Origin: an uncultured Collinsella sp.
GTDB lineage: Bacteria; Actinomycetota; Coriobacteriia; Coriobacteriales; Coriobacteriaceae
Length of the DNA: 64,000 bases
Assembly: GCA_902496945.1 (NCBI GenBank)
Contig: CABVDE010000001.1
Span: forward strand, 62,001-126,000
Direction: 5' to 3'
The position numbers and the translations under genes were made by a program. Below the pieces are notes generated by a model. The model made no database searches, was not told where the DNA came from, and saw only the letters and a program-made list of their open reading frames with translations. Of this stretch, positions 24,455 to 31,944 are shown in pieces (within the stretch, counting starts at the first letter, position 1; each line of letters begins with the position of its first letter).

Positions 24455-24488
24455 CCGGTACCGCTGTGAACTGCGGTGCCGGGGTCTT
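24455..24488 (+). terminator. Terminator right of the island
   Basis: CCGGTACCGC (24455-24464) pairs with GCGGTGCCGG (24473-24482), then GGTCTTCT. Its distance from the repeated tRNA end mirrors that of the tRNA terminator on the left, so it may have been the original tRNA terminator. Confidence 0.5.
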
Positions 24489-24698
24489 CTGGTCTAAAGG
24501 CCCGGCTTGTTGATGATCCAGGACAAGCGATTGGATATGGTCGCCGAGCGTGCAAATTTGCTCGTTCGTCAATTTTTCAGTCCGATATTCAATAGCTTGC
24601 GCTATGGTGGGCAGGAAGTGGACAACTGGGAGGCGATCGAAGTGGCTGCAAGTTTTGACGTTCATGAGGCCGTAGCAAGTGGCCTGGACACGGTGAGC

Positions 24699-25463
24699 AT
24701 GCAGCACGGTGCGCCGAGAAATTCGATTGACCTCGCTATACTCAAGTCGAAAGACCCCATCTACCTGCAGCTGGCAGAGATAATGCGCGAGCGGATTTTT
24801 ACCAAGCAGTGGACCGCCGGCAGCAAGATCCCCTCGGAGCACGAGCTCATGAAGGTGTTTGGGGTTGCGCGCGGTACGGTGCGCAAGGCGCTAAGTTCGC
24901 TTGTCGAAGAAGGCCTGCTGGTCCAGGTGCGTGGCAGCGGAACGTATGTTGCCGAGCCTGGCATTTCGCATCCTGCCGGTGTTCGCCCACTCTCATTTGC
25001 CGATTCGTTGCGCGAGCAGGGCAAGGAGTTCGAGACACATGTTATCGAGCAGAGCGTAAGTCCAGCAAGTGCCGAAGTGGCAGCGGAGCTGGGCATTGAG
25101 CCCGGTGTCGAGGCCATGTTTATGCGCCGCGTGCGCACGGTGGACGGCGAGCCCATCATGTGCCAAGAAAGCTGGCTGAATCTGCCGGAGTGCCCGGGAC
25201 TGCTGGATATCGACTACACCCAGGAATCACTCTTCAATGCCGTCCAGCAGTGCTCTGGGCGCAAAATCAAGATCTCACACATGCGTTACAGCGCACGGAC
25301 GGCGGGAATCGAATACGGTGAGCTGCTCGGCTGCAGTGAGTCGGCCGCACTGCTGTTGCTGGAGCAGAACATCTGCCTGGAAGACGGGGTCTGCATCGAA
25401 TGGACCTATACGTGGTTTAAGCCGGGACAGCATATCGTAGGGACGGCCGAACAGGCCGATTAG
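24699..25463 (+). CDS. GntR/HutC-family transcriptional regulator
   Basis: A 254-residue regulator. The N-terminal winged helix (about 12-80) has PIYLQLAEIMRERI and GSKIPSEHELMKVFGVARGT, the classic GntR signature; a UTRA ligand-binding domain fills about 95-245. The start is uncertain: ATG 24699 gives the usual HutC length but has a poor RBS; the frame stays open upstream to 24507. It precedes the PTS/aldolase operon, and symmetric sites at 25583-25634 are its likely operators, so a sugar phosphate is the probable effector. Confidence 0.88.
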   Translation: MQHGAPRNSIDLAILKSKDPIYLQLAEIMRERIFTKQWTAGSKIPSEHELMKVFGVARGTVRKALSSLVEEGLLVQVRGSGTYVAEPGISHPAGVRPLSFADSLREQGKEFETHVIEQSVSPASAEVAAELGIEPGVEAMFMRRVRTVDGEPIMCQESWLNLPECPGLLDIDYTQESLFNAVQQCSGRKIKISHMRYSARTAGIEYGELLGCSESAALLLLEQNICLEDGVCIEWTYTWFKPGQHIVGTAEQAD

Positions 25464-25582
25464 CCTCTCTAAGGCAAGATGCTCCCATGCTGCCTGCATC
25501 TACTGCTATCGCCGTTTAAGGGAAATAATCGACCGTTCAAAGAGCACAACTCCATATTGGGTACACGAAGCTGTTCATTCTG

Positions 25583-25634
25583 GTGTATACAACTAGATGT
25601 ACACAGTGAAGTGTACAACTAGTCTATTAGTTGT
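25583..25634. promoter_or_regulatory. GntR-type operator cluster upstream of the PTS/aldolase operon
   Basis: GTGTA-N12-TACAC (25583-25604) is followed by a perfect inverted repeat ACAACTA-N6-TAGTTGT (25615-25634). TACAACTAG is repeated directly at 25588 and 25614 (26 bp). The sites end 48 nt before the first operon gene. Confidence 0.6.
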
Positions 25635-25681
25635 CCATCGCTACGGGGCTGCGGGGACAGAGAGTGGAGAGGCTTGATGCT

Positions 25682-26386
25682 ATGGAGAAAACTCAGCTTA
25701 GGACGCCGTTTTTCGTGGTGAATCCCAAGTCGTACCTGTACGGCGAGGATATCTATGCGCTCGCGAAAAAGACCGATGAGCTTGCGGCCAAGTACGACTT
25801 TGACGTGCTGTTTACCGCACAGCTGATCGACCTTCCGCACATCATCGAGGCCTGCCCGCACCTGATTCCGTGCGCACAGCACATGGAGAGCCTCAAGCCC
25901 GGTCGCGGCATGGGCCATGTGCTCCCCGAGGCTCTCGCCGCCGCAGGCGTCAAGGCGACGTTCCTCAACCATGCAGAGAACCCCTGCACCGTTCATGAAC
26001 TCGCTTCCACCATTGCGCGCGCCAACGAAGTGGGCATTCTCACCGTCGTGTGCGCCGACTCCGTGGAGGAGGGTGAGTGGATCGCCGGCCTGCACCCCGA
26101 CGTCATGGTGTGCGAGCTGACGAGCCTTATCGGCACCGGCCAGGTCGCGGGCGAGGACTACATGCGCGGCTCGACCGAGGCCGTCAAGGCGGTTTCCCCC
26201 CAGACCAAGGTGCTTCAGGCAGCTGGCATTTCCACCGGCCAGAACGTCTACGACGCCATCAAGTACGGCGCCGACGCAACGGGTGGCACCTCGGGCATCG
26301 TTGCCGCCGAGGATCCGTTTGCAACGCTTGACGAGATGTTCGAGGCACTCGATCGTGCCCGAACCGAATTTTGCAAGGAGGCGTAA
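25682..26386 (+). CDS. Triose-phosphate-isomerase-like TIM-barrel enzyme
   Basis: A 234-residue cytoplasmic TIM barrel. The three catalytic residues of TPI are recognisable: Lys in VVNPKSYLYG, His in FLNHAENP and Glu in MVCELTSLIGTGQ; the phosphate-binding end is TGGTSGIVAAEDP. It is more divergent than the housekeeping TpiA, and such paralogues in sugar operons isomerise other phosphorylated sugars (erythrulose phosphates, for example). ATG 25682 is preceded by GTGGAGAGG. It is the first gene of the GntR-controlled operon, 3 nt before yjbQ. Confidence 0.8.
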   Translation: MEKTQLRTPFFVVNPKSYLYGEDIYALAKKTDELAAKYDFDVLFTAQLIDLPHIIEACPHLIPCAQHMESLKPGRGMGHVLPEALAAAGVKATFLNHAENPCTVHELASTIARANEVGILTVVCADSVEEGEWIAGLHPDVMVCELTSLIGTGQVAGEDYMRGSTEAVKAVSPQTKVLQAAGISTGQNVYDAIKYGADATGGTSGIVAAEDPFATLDEMFEALDRARTEFCKEA

Positions 26387-26389
26387 AAC

Positions 26390-26911
26390 ATGGCTGTCTA
26401 CAAAGAGACCCTAAAGACGGAGACGCTCGCTGGTAAGCCGACGTATGTCGACATCACCGAAGGCGTTGCCACTGCCGTCGAGAACTCCGGCATCAAGGAG
26501 GGCACCGTTACGGTGATCTCCTGCCACACCACCTGCGCGGTCTTCTCCGAGGAGTTCGACCACGACTACACGCCCGCTGGCGATACCTATCTTCAGGCCG
26601 ATCTCAACGCCGGTCTTGAGCGTATCTTCCCGGAGCAGCACGACTGGAACACCTACCGCTATCCCGGCCTGCGTCACTTTGAGGAGGTCGAGTCCTGGCC
26701 CAACCTGGAGGCTTGGCTGCCTGGCGGTGACCGCACCATGCTGTGGAACGGCGACGCGCATCTGCGCTCGACGCTGGTCGGCAGCAACCAGACGTTTGAG
26801 GTTGCCGAGGGCAAGCTCGAGATGAACGGTCTGGCGAGCATCTACCTCGTCGATTACGACCGCACCCGCGAGCGTACGCGCAAGGTGAAGGTCGTGGTGA
26901 TGGGCGAGTAG
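26390..26911 (+). CDS. YjbQ-family (UPF0047) protein
   Basis: A 173-residue cytoplasmic protein of the YjbQ family, a small beta-barrel trimer. The conserved SCHTTCAVF and the Asp/Glu/His-rich stretch around 57-90 are present, with LRSTLVGSNQ near 124. Some members have weak thiamin-phosphate synthase activity; the physiological role is unsettled. It starts 3 nt after the TIM-like gene with RBS AAGGAGG, so it is cotranscribed, suggesting a role in the same sugar pathway. Confidence 0.85.
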   Translation: MAVYKETLKTETLAGKPTYVDITEGVATAVENSGIKEGTVTVISCHTTCAVFSEEFDHDYTPAGDTYLQADLNAGLERIFPEQHDWNTYRYPGLRHFEEVESWPNLEAWLPGGDRTMLWNGDAHLRSTLVGSNQTFEVAEGKLEMNGLASIYLVDYDRTRERTRKVKVVVMGE

Positions 26912-27050
26912 CCCTCTGCCATCCGTTGACGGATAGACGGGTGCCCGTGGAGCTGGAGTTAGCGAACCGCCATGTATCAATTGACGGGCAAGCAGCTCAG
27001 GTTCTAGTGGGTTACTTTTAGTGATACGTTAATTCCGAAAGGAGAAAGAT

Positions 27051-27335
27051 ATGAAGAAGATTTTGTTGGCCTGCGGTTCCGGTATCTGCACTTCTACTGC
27101 TGTCCACAAGAAGGTCGAGGAGATGCTGATCTCCAAGGGCTATGCCGGACAGTTCGAGATCACCCAGTGCAAGGTTTCCGAGGCCCCTTCAAAGTCTCCC
27201 AACTTTGATTTCCTGATTGCCACGACCATGGCCCCCGCTGGCCTCCAGTGCCCTTACGTCAACGGCATTCCTTACCTTACTGGTGTTGGCACCGCCGCTG
27301 CTGAGGAGCAGATTCTGGCCCTGATGGCTGAGTAG
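27051..27335 (+). CDS. PTS EIIB, galactitol type
   Basis: A 94-residue cytoplasmic phosphocarrier. The P-loop CGSGICTST near residues 9-17 includes the phospho-Cys; size and fold match GatB. RBS AAAGGAG. It passes phosphate from the EIIA encoded at 31288 to the sugar during uptake by the EIIC encoded at 27437. Confidence 0.9.
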   Translation: MKKILLACGSGICTSTAVHKKVEEMLISKGYAGQFEITQCKVSEAPSKSPNFDFLIATTMAPAGLQCPYVNGIPYLTGVGTAAAEEQILALMAE

Positions 27336-27436
27336 CCCCTACCGAAAAGGGATCACCCGGCTAAAACTAGCGTTGTATTGGAAGGGACATACGTCCCCAG
27401 GATAACTTTGTCTATTTTGAAAGGGGATAGAACGCG

Positions 27437-28840
27437 ATGGACGCAATTCTTGGCTTTTTCTCGTTCATTAACTCGCTGGGCGTATCTGTGGTTATGCCCA
27501 TCGTCATTACGATTCTCGGCTGCGTGCTCGGTGCGGGCTTTGGTAAGAGCTTGCGCGCTGGCCTGACGGTCGGTATTGGCTTTATTGGCCTCAACCTCGT
27601 CATCAATAGCCTACTTGGCACGACGCTCGCTCCTGCCGTTCAGGAAATGATCGAACGCTTTGGTTTCAGCCTGTCCGTTATCGATGTCGGTTGGCCCGCT
27701 GCCGCCGCCATCGCGATGGGCTCGGTTGTCGGTACCATCATCATTCCGCTCGGCCTTATCGTTAACATCGTCATGCTCTTGACGAACACCACTCAGACCG
27801 TCGACGTTGACATCTGGGACTATTGGCACTTCGCCTTTACGGGCGCCCTCGTCGCGATTGTCACGGACAACATCGCCATGGGTGTTATTGCCGCTGTCCT
27901 GAACATGATCATCATCATGGTTCTGGGCGACTACACTGCTCCGCAGGTCGAGAAGTCTCTGGGTATGCCCGGCGTCTCCCTGCCGCATGGTTTCACCACC
28001 GCCTATGCGCCGATCGCCATGCTCTTTAACTGGATCATCGACCACATCCCTGGCCTCAGGGACATCAACATCAACGTTGATGATCTTCAGCAGAGGTTCG
28101 GTATCTTCGGTGAGCCCATGATCATCGGTTCCGTTATTGGTCTCGTTATCGGCTCTCTTGCATACTGGAACGGCGCAGACATCCAGACCTCTCTGGTTAG
28201 CGTGCTCACCACGGGCGTTTCCCTCGGTGCTGTTCTGGTTCTCATCCCGAAGATGGCAGCCCTGCTCATGGAGGGTCTGATCCCCATCAGCGACTCCGCT
28301 TCCGAGTTCGTTCAGAAGCGTTTTAAGAACCGCGGCAAGATCTACATCGGCCTCGATTCCGCCGTGGGCGTCGGTCACCCAACCACCCTCACCATCGCCT
28401 ACATCCTGGTTCCTCTGATGATCATTCTGGCCGTCGTGCTGCCGGGCAACAAGGTTCTGCCCTTTGCCGACCTTGCAGTTGTGCCCTGGATGTTCGTTCT
28501 GATCACCCCGATCGTTGAGAACAACGGCTTCCGCGGTATCCTGATCGGTATCATTGTCCTCGCCGTTGGCCTGTACATCGCTACCGACCTTGCTCCGCTC
28601 ATCACCACGGCTGCCAACAACGTCGGATTTGACATCGCCGGTGCTACCGGTGCTGCTGACACCATGATTTCCTCCATCTGCGACGGCGCTAACCCGCTCA
28701 CTTGGGTCATCACTCGCCTCAATGGCTGGCTCGGCTATGTCGGTGCCGCTATCGTCGCTGTGGTCGCTATCGCCATGGCTGTCTGGAACCGCGCTCGCAT
28801 CCTCAAGGAGGCCAAGGCCATGCATGAGGTCGAGGCGTAA
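27437..28840 (+). CDS. PTS EIIC permease, galactitol type
   Basis: A 467-residue integral membrane transporter with about 11-12 hydrophobic spans, of normal GatC length. Family features include the start LGFFSFINSLGVSVVMPIVI, the loop with VGHPTTLTIAYILVPLMIIL, and TPIVENNGFRG. It forms the translocation unit with the preceding EIIB. The substrate is a polyol or related sugar and cannot be fixed from sequence. A strong terminator (28888-28925) follows, separating it from the second half of the cluster. Confidence 0.9.
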   Translation: MDAILGFFSFINSLGVSVVMPIVITILGCVLGAGFGKSLRAGLTVGIGFIGLNLVINSLLGTTLAPAVQEMIERFGFSLSVIDVGWPAAAAIAMGSVVGTIIIPLGLIVNIVMLLTNTTQTVDVDIWDYWHFAFTGALVAIVTDNIAMGVIAAVLNMIIIMVLGDYTAPQVEKSLGMPGVSLPHGFTTAYAPIAMLFNWIIDHIPGLRDININVDDLQQRFGIFGEPMIIGSVIGLVIGSLAYWNGADIQTSLVSVLTTGVSLGAVLVLIPKMAALLMEGLIPISDSASEFVQKRFKNRGKIYIGLDSAVGVGHPTTLTIAYILVPLMIILAVVLPGNKVLPFADLAVVPWMFVLITPIVENNGFRGILIGIIVLAVGLYIATDLAPLITTAANNVGFDIAGATGAADTMISSICDGANPLTWVITRLNGWLGYVGAAIVAVVAIAMAVWNRARILKEAKAMHEVEA

Positions 28841-28887
28841 GTTATCCTACTAAGCTGGTTTAATGCAGGGCTGATTTAATCGGATAG

Positions 28888-28925
28888 GACCTGGCGCGTA
28901 CGATGCGTGTGCGCCAGGTCTTTTT
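28888..28925 (+). terminator. Intrinsic terminator inside the sugar cluster
   Basis: Perfect 10-bp arms GACCTGGCGC and GCGCCAGGTC with a 13-nt loop, followed by TTTTT. It ends 14 nt before the next start codon, so expression of the downstream genes relative to the transporter may be reduced or regulated. Confidence 0.8.
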
Positions 28926-28938
28926 GAAACGGGGCACT

Positions 28939-29487
28939 ATGAAGACGACCTACAGCTATCTCAAACGCTATTTCTTTATCGAGGTAACTCTGACGGGGAT
29001 AGTGTGCCTGGCGGCCCTCCTCGTGTGCCCCTATCTTGCCTATAGGGGTATTGTCCCCGGCATCATGATCGTCTTGATGGTTCCGGCCGCCTATCAGGTG
29101 TGGAACACATTCGTGGCAATCGCCAACCCGCAGACGGTTGAGATTGACGATGAGGCGATTGCTTTCTCTGCGTGGGGTAGAACCGACCGATATGCGTGGA
29201 ATGATGTGACATCCTTCCGCGTCAGAGAGTTCCCCTCCGCTGGAAAGATTTATATCAGGATTAACAACAGTGGGCTTTTGAGAGGCCGTTACTGGCTCCA
29301 GACGCGTGTCATGACTGACGGTCGTGAGCTGTTCCAGAGGATCTGTGACCTGGAGTACAAGATTCATCCGGATACGCTTAAGGCACGCGCCCGCAAGGTC
29401 AACTCCGAGTATCTGGAAGCAGAGAAAGCTTCCGACGATGAAAAACCAAAAAGCCGCCGTCATGACCGTAAGGGCAAACAACACTAA
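28939..29487 (+). CDS. Membrane protein with PH-like domain, function unknown
   Basis: A 182-residue protein: two membrane helices (about 16-65), then a ~90-residue beta-rich region (VEIDDEAIAFSAWGR, WNDVTSFRVR) resembling small bacterial PH-like domains, and a basic Lys/Arg tail. ATG 28939 has ACGGGG upstream. It sits right after an intrinsic terminator inside a sugar operon, an odd position for a membrane protein without an obvious catabolic role. Confidence 0.7.
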   Translation: MKTTYSYLKRYFFIEVTLTGIVCLAALLVCPYLAYRGIVPGIMIVLMVPAAYQVWNTFVAIANPQTVEIDDEAIAFSAWGRTDRYAWNDVTSFRVREFPSAGKIYIRINNSGLLRGRYWLQTRVMTDGRELFQRICDLEYKIHPDTLKARARKVNSEYLEAEKASDDEKPKSRRHDRKGKQH

Positions 29488-29562
29488 CAAAGATATCAAT
29501 GCAGCGATTTTGCTTTTGCGATTTGGCGGGGCCGAAGGATTCGAGAACCGCGAGGTAAAGAA

Positions 29563-30222
29563 ATGTTTGAAACACAGAAGCAGGAAGTTCTGAACGCTGC
29601 TCTCAAACTCGATCGCTACGGCCTAATTGCGCTGTCGGGCGGTAACGTGAGTTGGAGAATGGACTCTGGTGAGGTCCTTGTCACGCCTTCGGGCATGATG
29701 TATGACGACATGGTCCCCGAGGACATTCTTGTTGTGGACCTCGATGGAAATATCATCGAGGGAGAGCGCAAGGCATCTGTGGATACCGAGGCGCTGCTGT
29801 ACATCTATAAGAACATGCCGCGAGTCAACGCCGTAATCCATACGCATCAGCCATATGCGACTGGCTTGGGACTTGTCATGGACGAGCTTCCCTGCAATTT
29901 GTCCACGATGGCGAATGCGACTGAAGGACCGGTTGCCGTTGCGGAATACGGCGATCCGGGCAGTCTGTCTATGGGCGTTGAGGCCGTAAAGGCAATCGGC
30001 GATCGGCTTGCGGTCGTTTTGAAGCACCACGGCGTCATCGCGGTGGGCCGCGATCTTCGCCAGGCGCTCTTCTCTTGCGTCTATCTCGAGGAGGCGGCAA
30101 AGACTGTTTCCGTGGCTTTGTCGACGGGGATGCCTATGGCGACCATGACTCAAGAGCAGATAGATGAGGCCGTCGCGGTATTCCACCGTTACGGGCAAAA
30201 GCCGATCGACCAAGACGCATAA
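29563..30222 (+). CDS. Class II (zinc) aldolase, L-fuculose-phosphate aldolase type
   Basis: A 219-residue cytoplasmic aldolase/epimerase-fold enzyme. Zinc ligands are seen in VIHTHQPYA (His-X-His near 92-94) and VLKHHGVIA (near 156); GGNVSWR and TPSGMMYDDM form the phosphate-binding part. Family members cleave phosphorylated ketoses or epimerise pentose phosphates; DHAP plus an aldehyde is the usual product set. It sits next to a second, unrelated class II aldolase. Confidence 0.87.
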   Translation: MFETQKQEVLNAALKLDRYGLIALSGGNVSWRMDSGEVLVTPSGMMYDDMVPEDILVVDLDGNIIEGERKASVDTEALLYIYKNMPRVNAVIHTHQPYATGLGLVMDELPCNLSTMANATEGPVAVAEYGDPGSLSMGVEAVKAIGDRLAVVLKHHGVIAVGRDLRQALFSCVYLEEAAKTVSVALSTGMPMATMTQEQIDEAVAVFHRYGQKPIDQDA

Positions 30223-30276
30223 CTCTTAATTTGGCAACTCCATCTCAAATTTTCAACTTGATAGGAAGGAACCACC

Positions 30277-31170
30277 ATGCTTGTCAATCTTCGTGATATC
30301 TGCGCTATCGCCGAGCAGAACAACATGGCTATCGCGGCGTTTAACACTCCGAGCCTCGAGGCCGTCCGTGCTGCGATCGATGCCGCCGAAGCTACGGGGT
30401 ATCCCGTGATCATCCAGCATGCCGAGTGCCATGACAACATTACGCCGCTCGATGTTATGGGTCCTGCGATGGTTGCGCTTGCCGAGCGTTCTACCGCGCA
30501 GGTGTGCGTGCATCTCGATCATTGCGAGAACCTGTCTTACATGCGCCGCGCGCTCGAGATGGGCTTCAACGGTGCGATGTTCGACGGATCTGCGCTTCCT
30601 TACGAGCAGAACATCGCCAACTCCGCCCGTGCCGCGGCCATGTGCGCAAGCTTCGATTGCGGCCTTGAGTGCGAGCTGGGCAGCCTCGGTGCCCGCGAGG
30701 GCGATATTCTCGAGGACGGCGCTGCAGCTCCCGAGGGCGGTTCTGGTGCAACCTACACCGATCCTGACCAGGCGCTCGATTTCGTTGCCTCCACCGGCCT
30801 CGATATTCTTGCCTGCTCCTTTGGAACCGTGCACGGCCTGTATCGCGGCGAGCCCCAACTTTCTTTTGAGGTGCTCGACCAGATTCGCGATCGCGTCGAG
30901 ATTCCGTTGGTCATGCATGGCGGCTCCGGCGTGTCCGATGAGGATTACCACAAGTCCATCGACGCCGGCATCCGTAAGATCAACTACTACACCTACGGCG
31001 TAAAGTATGCCGGCGAGACGGTCTGCGACCTTGTCCAGTCGCGTCGCGCCAACGACGGCGAGGCCGTAGTGTACTGGCACGATATGACCACCGCTGCTTA
31101 CAAGCGTCTGCTCGAGGACTTCACGCAGGTCATTCGCGTCTTTGCCAACGGTGCCGAGCCGCTCGCCTAG
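30277..31170 (+). CDS. Class II fructose/tagatose-bisphosphate-type aldolase
   Basis: A 297-residue cytoplasmic zinc aldolase (GatY/KbaY/FbaA family). HLDHCE near 80-85 gives the catalytic Asp and a zinc His; HGGSGV near 211 and the GTVHGLY His complete the site. RBS AGGAAGGA. In galactitol pathways this enzyme splits tagatose-1,6-bisphosphate, but here no tagatose-6-phosphate kinase or polyol dehydrogenase is adjacent, so the substrate may be different. Confidence 0.88.
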   Translation: MLVNLRDICAIAEQNNMAIAAFNTPSLEAVRAAIDAAEATGYPVIIQHAECHDNITPLDVMGPAMVALAERSTAQVCVHLDHCENLSYMRRALEMGFNGAMFDGSALPYEQNIANSARAAAMCASFDCGLECELGSLGAREGDILEDGAAAPEGGSGATYTDPDQALDFVASTGLDILACSFGTVHGLYRGEPQLSFEVLDQIRDRVEIPLVMHGGSGVSDEDYHKSIDAGIRKINYYTYGVKYAGETVCDLVQSRRANDGEAVVYWHDMTTAAYKRLLEDFTQVIRVFANGAEPLA

Positions 31171-31287
31171 TAGCCCCCGGGATTGCGGGGGCGAAAGGTT
31201 CGTCTCCGCAATCTTATTGCAAGTCTCCATTGAGCCGTATGCACCCGCGCTGCTTTCGAAGGGTGCGATTTATCTGAAAGGAACGCC

Positions 31288-31761
31288 ATGTCTGCTGTCG
31301 ACACCAGTCTTTTTAAGCCGGAGCTCGTCTTCTTTGACTTTGAGGCCACTGACCGCGTGGACTTCTTCAAAAAGCTCGGCGTGGAGCTTAGCTCCCGCGG
31401 ATACGTTAAGGATTCGTGGTTCGATGCCATTATGGAGCGCGAGACCAATTACCCCACCGGTCTTGGCTGCCAGGCCATCAACGTCGCGATTCCGCATGTC
31501 GACCCCGAGCATCTCGTAAAGCCCTACATTGCCGTCATCAAGCCCAAGACTCCTATTGAGTTTGAGGCCATGGGCGGTATGGGCGATCCCGTACCCGCCG
31601 AGTTCATTGTGAACCTGGGTCTGCTTGCCCACGCCGAGGGGCAGGTGTTCATTCTCCAGGCGCTGATGGGCATCTTTATGGACGATAACTCCTGTGCCGA
31701 GATTCTTGCTCAGGATACCCCTGAGTCCATGGTCGAGACCATGGTGAAGTTCTGCGGCTAG
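31288..31761 (+). CDS. PTS EIIA, galactitol/fructose type
   Basis: A 157-residue cytoplasmic phosphocarrier of the PTS_EIIA_2 family; the phospho-His is in VAIPHVDPE near residue 70. RBS GAAAGGA. It is the last gene of the cluster and should phosphorylate the EIIB encoded at 27051. Terminated at 31795-31825. Confidence 0.9.
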   Translation: MSAVDTSLFKPELVFFDFEATDRVDFFKKLGVELSSRGYVKDSWFDAIMERETNYPTGLGCQAINVAIPHVDPEHLVKPYIAVIKPKTPIEFEAMGGMGDPVPAEFIVNLGLLAHAEGQVFILQALMGIFMDDNSCAEILAQDTPESMVETMVKFCG

Positions 31762-31794
31762 TTATTGCTGCGGCACATAACTGTTGTCACCTGG

Positions 31795-31825
31795 GAGGCT
31801 CGCTTCGGCGGGCCTCTTTGCGTTT
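31795..31825 (+). terminator. Terminator of the sugar operon
   Basis: GAGGCTCGC-TTCG-GCGGGCCTC (one G-T pair) followed by TTTGCGTTT. Confidence 0.75.
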
Positions 31826-31855
31826 CTACGGGGCCTAGATCTGTCGATTGTCGAT

Positions 31856-31893
31856 AAAGAAAGCACCCGCTTGCGGGGGAGCAAGCGGGCGCT
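31856..31893 (-). terminator. Terminator of the reverse-strand kinase/division cluster
   Basis: Arms 31862-31874 and 31881-31893 pair over 13 bp with one mismatch; on the reverse strand CTTTCTTT follows. It lies 52 nt downstream of the pknB stop. Confidence 0.75.
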
Positions 31894-31944
31894 TCTGAGC
31901 GAATGTGTTTGCGGCGAGAGCCGCGATGAGCGGTGGGGTGGCGA

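Noticed and set aside
24012..24842. Long reverse-strand frame over the right end of the island
   Set aside because: It crosses the attachment repeat and terminators and opposes the GntR start; no start signal or family. Only its extreme C-terminus might be a gene fragment.
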